Part shown: piece after piece, positions 1 to 10,866 of the stretch
Layout: every line of letters begins with the position of its first letter
Numbering within the stretch: the first letter of the stretch is position 1
Origin: Plasmopara viticola
Taxonomy: Eukaryota; Oomycota; Peronosporomycetes; Peronosporales; Peronosporaceae
DNA: 64,000 bases
Assembly (NCBI GenBank): GCA_001695595.3
Contig: MBPM02000007.1
Location: 434,001 to 498,000 of the forward strand
Direction: 5' to 3'
The notes under the pieces: model-generated
The model's database searches: none
What the model saw: only the letters and a program-made list of their open reading frames with translations
Told to the model about the DNA's origin: nothing
Translations under genes and position numbers: made by a program

Positions 1-216
1 TTGATGAAACTAGCTAGACAGAGTGCAGCTAGCGCTTGAAAAAAAGAACGAATAGAAAAGTTGTGTTCACACTTGTCTTGATTAACAACATGTTGTCTAA
101 CTACTATTTTTGTATTGGTAAGAAAGGTACTATTTTAAAGAATCGGCAAACCCATCAATTATCGTTGTAATTGTGCGAAGAACGCGTGCAGAGATGACAA
201 GATTTGAAGAAAAAAT
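1..216. other. Upstream flank, no gene seen
   Basis: AT-rich sequence before the first gene. Short open frames on the minus strand here have no convincing composition or splice sites and are read as chance frames opposite the plus-strand gene. Nothing else is supported. Confidence 0.4.
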
Positions 217-938
217 ATGCAAGGAAAAAAGGTAAGAGGCCATGGCGGCTGAGATAGTCTTTTGAGTGTAATTACTTGCTCTTGACACGGTAATGATAGA
301 CGATGGTTTTGAAGTCTGCAACTAGACAAGGCATCAACCAAGTAGCTAAAGATATGTTCACAAATGATTTACACACACAGTGTCTTGATTACCGACAGAA
401 AGCCGAGCGCGACTTTTTCGTCACTTATCGGAATTTAGAAGAGACTCAGCTCAAACGGCTGGATTGCAAGCGGTATTGACAAGCAGCTCTGGCGATGATT
501 TGTAATCACGAAGGTGACTTTGGGCTTAGTACGTTGTCGTCCAAAGATTGTGGGGTGCGCATGTGGATTGAAAGATACGAGCAAGTCATGGTGGATCTCC
601 ATGCTTTGCACTTTCGTCTCACGCAACTAGCACGAGGTATGAAAGACGAAACTTACACTGGGTTTAGAAGAACAAGCGTCTTTTTCATGATATCTTTGTA
701 TTTGCGAGCTCGAAAGAGATTGCGTTACAGGTCTGGAATTCAAGGCTTTAATAGTGCCATATTTTCGCTGCCACTCGGTAACTCCTCTTTATTCGTCAAG
801 TGTGGGCTTGCGATAGTTTGCAATAATCCTGCAAATGAAGTTGCAAGGCTTCGTTCTCGTCCAGTGGCTTTGAATAAGGCTGTTGGACTGCATGATCGAG
901 CTGTCCGAAAATACCGACAAGATCAGATCCTATGCTAG
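217..938 (+). CDS. Small five-exon protein of unknown function
   Basis: I assembled this model by eye: exons 217-231, 300-472, 530-636, 709-777 and 841-938, total 462 nt, giving 153 aa plus stop. Introns are 57-72 nt, run GT to AG, and all phases agree. The 57-nt intron 473-529 removes an in-frame TGA at 474-476 that would otherwise break the gene. The start at 217 is the first ATG after an in-frame stop and exon 1 encodes only five residues; an alternative start is the ATG at 303. The protein is charged and probably helical in its first 100 residues, then basic (arginine-rich) toward the end. No signal peptide, membrane segment or known family was recognised. The gene converges on the large minus-strand gene that ends at 1361. 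The 3' end is the least certain part (see next entry). Confidence 0.5.
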
Positions 939-1240
939 TACAGTTAGATTTTCAAATTTGCAACCACTATCTTGTTTGAAAACAATCGAGTCGGCAGGAT
1001 TTTTACCGGACATAGCAACGCCCGATGCTATGCCTGCCATTGGCCGGAATTGTTTTCGGTGCAAAAATCCGACGTCACCTGCCAGGGCCAAGAACATATT
1101 GTGAGTACTCACTTTTTCAAGCTAGTGCAACTGTGCTCACTTCTACCTTTGTTGTCGCAGGAAACCTTGCAGGACTCGAGTTAAACACGATTCTATGTAC
1201 AATCTTGTGTTGACAAGCTTGACACAAAGTCTAGCGTAAA
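939..1240 (+). other. Possible further 3' exons or UTR of the preceding gene
   Basis: An open frame through 1000-1099 ends at a strong donor (GTGAGTAC, 1098 onward). A good acceptor (TTGTCGCAG, ending 1160) restarts a frame that closes with TAA near 1240. Read this way it adds about 60 residues, including a short Cys-x2-Cys stretch in one of the two usable frames. I could not connect this block to exon 5 of the upstream gene in frame, because a TAG sits at 936-938. It may be a spliced 3' UTR, an alternative end or a separate small transcript. Confidence 0.25.
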
Positions 1241-1360
1241 GTGTACGTCTCTCGACAGAGAAAACAAGTCTGGGTCGCTTTTTCTCGGCCACGGTCTTGG
1301 ACTCCTTGAGAAGATTCACGTTATCCCACTGACAAATACAGATTAAACGTGTCTCGAGTG

Positions 1361-4300
1361 TCAAGGCACATTTGTTGTTAGGCTTAGCAACCGCTCGTCC
1401 GACGATTCTTTGCAGTGTTGGACAACGCGCTCAATTGCAGCCAGAAGATCTGTTGTGGCTCGCGCTAAAGAAATTTCATATGAATCGTATTGCCGTCCTA
1501 AAACCTGGTGAATGTGTTCCTCTATCGCAATGTCACGGAAGGCTGAAGTCGAAAATTGGTACGCGCTTAGCTTCTCTGAAAGCGGACAGTGGACTTTGCC
1601 GACAAATAACGTGTCAATGGTAGTTGTTGATCGAGATATTGCCAGATAGATGGTCTGCAGATAGCTGAGCACGAGCTCGACCAAGTTTATCAGCTCAAGC
1701 ATCGGCCGCTTGTCGTTGAGTTTGATTGCTTCGCCTGTAATACCACATAGCTCGATCAACAAAACACAGCTGCACGTGCCACAAAAAGTCATTTCAAGCT
1801 GCAAATAGTATGAACACTGCCAGCGACGTACCAGATAGCGTTCGTGGTCGCTTCTTTACCGGGTATAACCTTGATCATGCATTCGACCATCCATTCTAGA
1901 AACGAAAACAGTTCATTGAGTTGAAAATCAAAGCAGCTCACGTCATCCTCAGTGGAAGAGTCACTTGCTTGTGCTGCCCGTATTCTATCCGTGTTCAAGT
2001 TGGCGTGGTTGAGAATAGCACGCACAAATTGGCTCAACGGTACCATAGTCTCCAGCAACAACGACGCATTATCGTTGAGAACAAATTCTAGAGTTTCTCG
2101 CATGAAATTGTCCAGCACAAATTGTCGTAGTTGCTGAAGGCGCTCACAGGACGTTGATACAGCCTCGACTCGCGAATGTTCGAACGATCTCGTGCACTTA
2201 CAATTGAAGACACCACATGACAAGTAAAAGGCTTCTCGGCGAATAACCTCCACATTGAAATTCAGATTGGAATCGTCAGAGGGTTCGTCGTCTGGGTAAT
2301 AGCTGTGAATACCAAGAGGCCCATCTGGGTCTAAAATGTTCACGAGAAGCGTTCTTAAAGGGGAGAAAAGCCACCCTGTTTTAAATGTCTGGTAGATCTC
2401 TGAAGTCTACAATACAACAAACACCATCACTAAACAAATAGATGAAATGGTTCAGACTCTGAAGGTGCAGCATACCTGTGCGAACCAATGCAGTAAGCTT
2501 GGGTATTTCTGAAGTGCAAAAAATAGCTGAACACTGTCCACAAATCTCATAGAGGCTGAGCAAAAGCCTTTGCGAAGTTCATCGTTCACAGTTCGCCCTC
2601 CTTCTCGCTGAAATTGCCGTCTTTGATCCTCCAATCGTTTAATTGCTTGAGGGTACTCGGCACTACTCACTTGACGAAAAAAAAGCTCCATCGCGTTAAA
2701 AAAAAGATTGGTTTCTCCTATCGCCATTTCACCGCAATGAAATAGAAATGCATCGAGGCATTGATACATAAATTGAAACATGGTCGTCAATGCCATTAAT
2801 CTTTCGTCAAAAGCTTTGATCGAGTCGTCCAGATCGTGGTATGTGCGTCCCCCTTGTAAATTTTCTCCAGCTTGGCGAAGGAACAGTTTGACAAACTTGT
2901 GCCAATTGTGATTATAATGGTCAATCTCGCGACAGGCTCGCCGAAAATTCAGTTTATAGGCCCTGTATATATGATAACAACGTACATATATATAACAACG
3001 TAAGTTCGTTAAGGCAGTGCAATATGATGGTGACAGCACTTACTCGAGGAATGAGACAAAGACGCCACTCGACGGATGCACCATTTTCGCGCGAAATTGG
3101 TTCATTTCGTGCCATGAATTTGAATGAGAAGCAGTGTAGGAACTCCAAATATTGCCAGCACTTTGGCAAAACGACCGGAACACATCCAAATGGAGGTCAT
3201 ACAATGTTGCAGTATCATGAATTCCTGTTTTGTTTGCTCGAAGTGTTGTGCAAAATTTGCATGTTGATGCAACTTCACGTAAGAGCTTTAGCACATGCGG
3301 ATTCATTGCTTCGAATCCACCCGAATCATTGCAAAGCAGATTGTAAAGGATACCGTCGGTCAGCATGATCCAGTAGTCCGAATCGTAGACACAAATCTGG
3401 TCTTGTATCCTTCCTTCTTGAGTGGTTGATCTGACCATACTATAAGGTACGTCTTTCCATTCGAAAAAGTTCGGAGTGTGTTTAAGTGCTGCAACGTCGA
3501 GCGTACCCGACAGCCACGCAATGGAAAGGCTTTGATCTGCCCCACTCTCTTTAAGAAATACATATTTAAGCCATTTCTTATCGGCATCATACTTTAATGC
3601 AGCACTTAGTATGCGTGGTGCAAGGTTCCTGGATCTCACAGACGCGGACGTCAAGTTACTCCAAAAGAATTGAACATCACATGTAGAAATCATCAACCCA
3701 AGCAAATCAATTGCGTAGAGTTCTTCAAATGTAGGGGTAGCAGTAGGCGGATAATGAAGCACTAAGTGCTGTACGGCCACTCGCAAATTGCTAGTGATCA
3801 GCTGAATAACTTGAGATCTGCACTCCTTGATGGTCCATGCCAAAGGAGGTCCAGAGTCACGTCCCACAAGCATTTCATCTATATCGAGCATCGCCAATGC
3901 ATCATCAAAATCATTTTCAATAGCATCTGGTGACGAAGAAAGTGTACAACATTGGTTTGGCACGTCCGGAGCTCTTGGGAGTAATAGCTGAAATATGTCC
4001 AGCGCAATATTCAAATCATTGACCACAACAACTCTTTGAGTTGCAAAATTCAAGCAAGACTCCATTCCAGTGCTGAACACATGCTCGAGACTCTTGAGCA
4101 CTGCTCGTCTAAACGCAGCCCCGACTTTCATGCCCGATGAGGGCACATCCAGCATCTTTCTCACCAGATCGCGCATATGATAGAGAGATGACATTGCAGC
4201 ACCTGCAAGTATATATGTCAGTGACACGAGTTGGGAATGGAGTATGATAGGACGTGTACCTCGACTATGTTGCTGACGACTAGACATAGTATACGATTTC

Positions 4301-7300
4301 GTATTAAGTGACTGCTGCGGTGTTGATGATACATACGCAAGGGACTCGCCCTGCAGACTTTTCAACGATGACACAAGTTTGTCATTAAGCGCCCAAAATA
4401 CGATAGGAAATTCAGACGAATTTTTCTCGAGAAGCAAAGCACCAAGCGTGAACAGGGCTTGTGCCGCGAGAACATCACATCCAGGCTTTTCTGATGTCCA
4501 CCGTAGTATCTCTTTGCAATAAAAGTTTACCTCCCGCTCCATATATTTGATGTCTTTCTCTGTTCGCTCGTCCGGAAAGTGCGCTTCGTCACCACACTCC
4601 AGACATACTCCAACAACAGCGAATACGAGTAGTACAGCTATGCTCATTCGTTCCTACATCGCAGCACCAGAAGCAAATTAAAACGTCAAATCACGGATAA
4701 AGACCAGCTATGGGCAAAATACAACAAACTTTCTCGAATCCTGAGTCTGTCGACGATCGTGGTTTTGATACTACCGGTAGTTTACTTGGCTGCTTGTTAA
4801 CTGGAACGCCATTTTTCCAACACCAGTCTGTTCCTGCCATTTCGGCTGAAGTGGATGGAGTAGATTCTGAGGTTTCAGGTATTGCACTGAGGACAGAACG
4901 ACGAAATCGACTTCGATGAACACGCTTTTCGAGCTTCAATAGCTGAATCTAAATATCGTGGAAATTTCAGTGAGCATGAAGAGCTCAAAGGTGCTTGGAC
5001 ATTCACTTTCTTACCCAGACAATTTTACATAAAGCTGTCGTTGAGTCTTCATCAGCGTCATTCGTTTCAACAAATGCGGTGAGTCGTGGTACAGAATTTC
5101 CGAGCTCTCTGCATCGACCTGTATAGTGTTTAAAGAGTCGAGGAAGTCTAACAACGTCATTTGAATGATAAGGCCCATCGCTTCGCCAAATTTCGCACAA
5201 AATATGCTTGACAATCTCTAAAAAAACGATATCGCATCACAATGAACTCGAATCGAACACTAAAGCAAACACACCTTTACAAGGACGCCACTGCTTCGAA
5301 AATTTCGTGACTCGCCTTAACACATACTGTTTGTATATAGCTGTTATAGGAAAAACGAGTACAATTTAGATCAGCTCGACAAAACTTGCAATGTAGCAAG
5401 CTGGAACTTACAGGCGCTACGGCAATAGTCAAAGTGCAAGAAAAGTGACGGATTGCAAGCAAAATTAAATGGAAGAAAATCGGGATTGCCCGGCTGTAGA
5501 AGGTCTTTAACAACGGCCCACTTTGCGTCACATCTGCCGCATCAAAGCGTTAAGTTACTTAGCGTATACTTATGTACGATAACTTGGCTGCACGCTACTT
5601 ACACAGCTTCTTCGTGTCCGTCGTCATCAAATTTAGCATAGATGTGGGATAATGTGGCAACGAGATTCCACATAGTTTCCAGTGACAGCAATTGGCTTTC
5701 GAAAATCCCTTCACACACTTTACTATTCGAACCATCCGCAGCACTTGGCTCAAAATCACGTAAGTATCCGCCACACGATTCGCTTCGAACGAAATGCCGA
5801 GCTACCTCATCACAATAACGCTGCCGATAGACAGCTTGCAGCAATGCCCACACGTGCTTTTCTTTGGTAGAAAGCAATGTCGGTTCAGGTTGGTCTATTT
5901 CGGCTGGAAGTTTGCTGCAGTCACGAACTAACATCCATAACGATAATGCTGGTGACGGTTCATTTAGCATAACATTTTTTCCCCCCTTGTCCTCCACGCG
6001 GTGGGATGCTGGGAGGTAAATATACAAGTCGAACAAGAAGAGCACGACGGCCAGAACGATCCTGTTGATCGATGGCACTCTCCGGAAAACATCCTTGACC
6101 TTTTGTTTAATCGTCACAAGCTGTCCGGTGAGACAGTCAGCCATTGATCGAAGGGCCGTCAGTATATCAAGGCAATACCAATACGTACGCAAGACTGCCG
6201 TTAAGAGCGGAGTAGTTGATGCATCTCTAGAAGCAACCTCGAAGAAAAAAAAGTAAGCTTTACACCCATCGAATAGGGCATTACAATCAGGTAGCTGTCG
6301 GACAAGCATCACAATTTGCTCCCAGATTATCGTAAGGCAACTTGAAAAGTCTAAGGGAGAAAATCCTTTCAAAGCCTGTACAGATTGAGCTACTAGACTT
6401 GCTATTGCCCGGTGATAGGCGGCTTCAAGAGCAACTAGTGTAGTCCACTGGGGTGAATTTGCATATTCCTCCTCATCGGTAGCATCCAGGTCTCCTGCTG
6501 ACAACAAGTCCATAAAAATGCTCTCTTGTAATCGTAAATCACTCAAAAGTTGTCGAAGGCGAGCTGTTCGTCGCGATATAGCTGCTTCAAAGGATTTACT
6601 GTCTTCAAAGTCCCAATCCTCATCGAAGGGAAGATGATGTGGAGCCGATAATCTGCATATTCGATGGCCGAACGCCATAAGTGCTTCTTGTCCCTCACGC
6701 GAAATAGCGCCACAGCCATGTTCATCAGCCAGTGTGCTAGGGTCATCTACTACGACTTCAAAAATGGTCTCCCAATTAACTCCTTGCTGCGTGGAGCCGC
6801 TTGGGTGAATAGTGGTATTGGCAGCTTTTGCGGATTGCAGACTTTTTTTAAAACTAAAATTGTCAAAAGAGATGCCAGTTGGGTACGCATGGGAATTACG
6901 CCCTTTGGGTGATACCGTTTTAGAAAAATACGACCCACGTGATTCCCACTGTTTTGGCAGAGCACGAATTCGCTCGTTGCGAAGATGCATTCGCTGCGCT
7001 TGAACAGAAGTATTGTCATTTCGGCTCGGTCCATTTGTCGGACGTACGCCATAAACACTTGTATGTTTGCCGGAATAACCGAGTAATGATGATCGTAAAG
7101 AATGATCTCGGTTTTTCTTTCTAGCTTGCTGCTGTTTCTTCCGAGCAATTTTGACCCAGGCCCAGCGAGAGTCGGACAACAGTTTTTTTTTCTGGTTTCC
7201 AGGTAGCCTTATATTAGATGTAAAGCGGTTGCTTGATTTTTGCCGAAGAAAATAATCGTCCAGTGTAGGACTTGCACCTGTCCAATTACCACGATTACGT

Positions 7301-9384
7301 TTTCCTGCTTTTAACGAAATTCGTCGACGTGCTTCGACCTTTGACACGGAAACGTGTTGTCGTTCCTGCTTTTTCGTACTGTCAATACGCTCGTTTTCGA
7401 AGCCAATTGAAAGATCCACATTGCTAGTAGCGTCATCACCACCTGCACTATCTCCCGAAAGATTGTCGTCGTCATTATCGTCGACAAAATAACTGCTGTC
7501 TGATGAGTGTTCTGCTAGTGCTACCTGTCTGAGCGATTCATGCGCATTTCGCTGACTTAGCGCGTCTTCCATGGCATCTCTGACACCGTGTACCCACTGA
7601 GAGCACTCCTTCAATTCTTCCTTCCAGTCATCAATGTCGCGATCCAATTGCTCAAAAGCAGCAGGCTATACATTGACAGACGAGCGGATTAGAATCATTG
7701 GTGATAAAGTATAAAGATCTAGAAATAAGCTATAGACCAGCTTGTCGAAGTGTTCCAGCTTTCTACAGATTGTGTCCATCGCATCTTCACCGGCATTTAC
7801 TAAAGTCTTCGTCAAGAAATTTTCTTCCAAGTCAACTATCTGAAAATCAGACAGAAGTAGGTCAATTCAATAGCGATGATTAATACATGTACCAATCTGA
7901 GATGATTTTAGCTTACCATGCGATAAAGATCCTGAAGGTCGCTCAGTGGCATTTCTAGTAAATTAGTCATTTTCGAATCCATTCTTTTCTGCTCTTTATG
8001 AAAGGCGGCGATATTCTTCTGCTGCTGGACGAACACTTCTCTAAGTTGTTTCATCAAACCGTCAGTAGTTGTCTCAAGTCGAAGTCCTGTAACCCGGACA
8101 ACGTCGTTTGGCAATTCATCTGGATTTCCCTCTGGTTGAATGAACTTGCCATCAGCATCGTCGTCATTGTGTTCGTACCCTCCAACAAAGCGCCGTCGAG
8201 TGTCTGTGGCATTCTTCTCCTTCCTCTTCCGATGCCTGTCTTCATTTCTTCGATAGTCTCGCGCGTTGCCTCTAGTGAAAAGCGATTCTGCGCCATAGGA
8301 TTCTAGATTTTCAAATTGGTCCGAACTCAGGCTTGAAAAGTCACCTATATCGCCACTGCGGCTCCTTTCTTCATCACTGCTGTCTAATATTTGGTGACGA
8401 CGACGCTGGAGTACTACTGATTGCTTAACGGAAGAATCGGATGCGTCGCTATGTGCTTGACTTGCCTCTGTTTGCAACCTTCTGCTTCTTTCTGGGAATA
8501 TAAAAGCATCATCACTGATTTTCAAGACTTCGCTTTCTTCTATTATGGCATCATCGCTTGATAATACATCGTCTTCTAGCTTTTTAGATTTTTGTTCACC
8601 ACGAGTCCACTTATGTGACCGTTTCCTCTTTCTTGAATGCAATTCGTGCGTTTCTGCTCGCTTTGAACCGGCCATCATCTTTTCACGATTTTTTTCTGCT
8701 TCCCTTTGCTTTCGTAAATGTGGCTCATTGATATAATCGTCTAGTAAAGCATTCATTCTTCACATTAGTATCCTTCATATCCTTGCAAGAGCAAAACTCC
8801 TTTATCCTACCATGATAGTATTCTCGACTAACTTTTTCACGGTTCGAGTGCTTTTTCAAGAGCTTCGACGAGTGAACATACTCCTGCTCAATATGTCTCT
8901 CGAACCCGCCCAGCACGTAGCGCACGTCGTAGAAAATTGCTTCTGCTTTTTCTCCCTCCACCAATTCTCTATGGATGCGAGTTATTCGTCCAGCACCTCC
9001 CTGTTTGTTGATACCAGGCCATGTCCGAGACTCCACCTCCACCACGGTTCCCACTTCCAGCACGTCGTCAGTCTGATTCTCGTCTTGTTCTACCTGTAGC
9101 TCTTCGTCTTTGTCGTCACCTTGATCATCAGTCACTTCTTTTATAGCTTCTCTTTGCTTGAAATGTATTCCTTCCTGAGCATCGCGACCTGTCTGCGGCT
9201 TGTCTATCCATACCACATGTTGCTCCTGTTCCTGCTCCTCCAGCCCCTCCTCGCGCTCTACGATCGAAGGAAGCTTGGTAGTACCAGCTGTTTCCAGGGC
9301 CTGACGCACAACCTTCTCGTCTTCTTGTGCCTGTGCATCCAGCATCTCCTGCTCCTCTTCGTCCGAGTCAGCCACAACCTCCAT
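1361..9384 (-). CDS. Very large Tudor-like/helical scaffold protein, possibly MMS22/Mus7-like
   Basis: I rebuilt this gene from splice sites, 5' to 3' on the minus strand. Exons: 9384-8811, 8740-7917, 7839-7738, 7665-5603, 5533-5412, 5340-5275, 5217-5015, 4948-4775 (or to 4730), 4653-3044, 2962-2476, 2388-1870 and 1798-1361. Every junction keeps the frame, giving about 2,393 aa (2,408 with the alternative donor). Introns are about 57-120 nt. Residues 1-105 are strongly acidic. Residues about 110-176 contain a Tudor/Agenet-like beta segment (VEVESRTWPG...GRITRIH...FYDVRYVLGG). Residues 635-639 (LDDYF) resemble a PCNA-interacting box, with Ser where Gln is usual. The rest is a long alpha-helical body with low-complexity acidic/serine patches near residues 560-590. 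Length, nuclear-type composition, the PIP-like motif and an E2F-type site upstream suggest a replication or repair scaffold, and MMS22/Mus7 is my best guess. That family call is weak: no diagnostic motif was matched. It shares a 422-bp divergent promoter with the hydrolase at 9807. Confidence 0.6.
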
Positions 9385-9400
9385 GTTGCATTCCGCTTCG

Positions 9401-9413
9401 TTTTGGCGGGAAA
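9401..9413 (+). promoter_or_regulatory. E2F/DP-type binding site
   Basis: TTTTGGCGGGAAA is a near-perfect form of the E2F consensus TTTSSCGC seen in promoters of S-phase genes. It lies 17 nt upstream of the minus-strand ATG at 9384, so it is close enough to sit at that gene's transcription start. What is seen is the sequence match; control by E2F is inferred from conservation of E2F-DP factors across eukaryotes. Confidence 0.5.
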
Positions 9414-9762
9414 GGAGTGATGGTCTTTCAATTTCAAGAATCCAGATTCCTACTTTCTAAATGGTTTTAGAAAACACACAAGCAACTCAAGGTGTAATTT
9501 TGATCTCGAAACATGAACCTTTCTCGCAGAATAATTACCTCAGCGACATCGACGTAAAGTCAAGTATTGTAAAGCAAGGGTAATAGATACATTTGGTCGG
9601 GTCTGCATGAAATCAAAGTTGACACCAGCTGTAAAGACTAACGACCCTGTATGGTCTGCACAAGCATTGAAGTAACAAGCTGCGGAGGACCGAATGTCTG
9701 TCGAATTGCGAATATTGGGTGTATCTAGCGTACCGATGGCAAATCAAAATCTGATTTCTAAG

Positions 9763-9776
9763 GTCATTTTGCTTTC
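9763..9776 (+). promoter_or_regulatory. Partial initiator-like element
   Basis: GTCATTTTGCTTTC partly matches the oomycete initiator plus flanking region (core CATTYYNCA), about 40 nt before the hydrolase ATG at 9807. The spacing is typical but the second half of the motif is imperfect. Confidence 0.3.
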
Positions 9777-9806
9777 AGCGCGGACAGACTGACGACTGTC
9801 ATTGGC

Positions 9807-10866
9807 ATGAATATCGAGGCCCTTCCCGCAATTGCCAGTCTCGGCCTCGAGTCCGAGCGTCACCTAGCGGCACTGCACTCGACATCAAAGCATTTCACTC
9901 ATGACCGCATCCAGAGGGCAACGCTGTCGTCGGGTCTCACGATCGAGTACGCCACGGAGAGTAGCGCGGACGAGCCAGAGGCGGAAGATTCGTCCACAGA
10001 GCACGTTATCATGATTGGTGGCTATACGATGCCGAAAGAGAGCTGGGCCCCTGTCATCGACATCTGGCTCGACAAGTGGAACGCCAAACCGCAAAAGAAA
10101 AAGCTGACCCTCCTTACTTTCGACAATCGTGGCGTAGGCGGCAGCGATGCCCCGTTTACACGCTACACGACAAGTCAAATGGCACAGGATACGCTCGGCT
10201 TGATGGACTATGTTGGCTGGCAATCGGCACATGTCGTCGGGTACAGGTAAGAATCGCACTTGCACATGCTAAAAGACGAAGCATTGACCTTTGGCAAATG
10301 TCTGCAGCATGGGCGGTATGATTGCCATTGAGCTGGCAACCTTCGCACCCGAGCGAGTACGCTCGCTGTCGCTCTTGGCCACAACACGTGGATCCTATAC
10401 GCCGAATCTGAGGATGTGGAAACCTTTCTTGGGGTCACTGTTCGGCGGATCGATGCATTGTCTCATGGAGCTGCTGTATCCTTGTGCAATCCTTGACAAA
10501 CCTGTTGACGGGCGTGACGGGCCTACGATACAGGATGTCTTGACGAATTATCATGCAACCCGGCGCTCTGTCAACAAGCTTTCGCCGTTGTACGCTCTGA
10601 TCGCTCAAGGCATGGCGTGCTTGACGCATTGGGTGTCGAACGAGCGACTGAAAGCAGTGGCCAAGTCGAAATTTCCAATCCTCATTATTGGAAGCAAGCA
10701 TGACATTATGATCCCGCTTGAGAATTTTGTGACTTTGATCGAGCACTTGAAAGGAGAGCATGTGCACACTTTGTTTTTCAAGACGGGGGGACACGGGGTT
10801 CTTTTTCAGTTTGCAGACGAGATCGCTGATGCTCTTCAAAAAACCATTGAGCGTTCGGAGCTGTAA
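9807..10866 (+). CDS. Alpha/beta hydrolase
   Basis: Two exons, 9807-10246 and 10308-10866, with a 61-nt GTAAGA...TGCAG intron; the protein has 332 aa. The intron falls inside the codon for the catalytic serine, so splicing is required to make the nucleophile elbow GYSMGG (Ser147). The other triad members are visible: Asp279 in GSKHD and His309 in GGHG. FDNRGVGGSD (about residues 107-116) is the usual loop after strand 4 that contributes to the oxyanion hole. This is the classic fold of serine hydrolases such as esterases, epoxide hydrolase-like and monoacylglycerol lipase-like enzymes; the substrate cannot be told from sequence. I see no clear signal peptide, so it is probably intracellular. 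It is transcribed divergently from the large scaffold gene. Confidence 0.85.

Larger units (their letters stand above)
9385..9806. promoter_or_regulatory. Divergent intergenic promoter region
   Basis: This 422-bp gap separates two start codons that point away from each other: the large scaffold gene (minus) and the alpha/beta hydrolase (plus). It must hold both promoters unless transcription starts lie inside the genes. An E2F-type site and an initiator-like match within it are listed separately. Confidence 0.6.

Noticed and set aside
474..476. Premature TGA suggesting a pseudogene at 303-938
   Set aside because: It falls in a plausible 57-nt intron (473-529) whose removal keeps the frame.
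4647..4647. ATG at 4647 with a hydrophobic start resembling a signal peptide
   Set aside because: It is an internal Met two codons into exon 9; the acceptor at 4653/4654 restores frame with the upstream exon.
8054..8296. Minus-strand open frame of 80 aa inside the large scaffold gene
   Set aside because: Out-of-frame shadow within exon 2 of the spliced gene.
7908..8756. Apparent separate gene starting at an ATG near 8756
   Set aside because: The ATG lies inside a 70-nt intron (8741-8810) with good GT-AG ends; splicing joins both sides in frame, so this is an exon of the larger gene.
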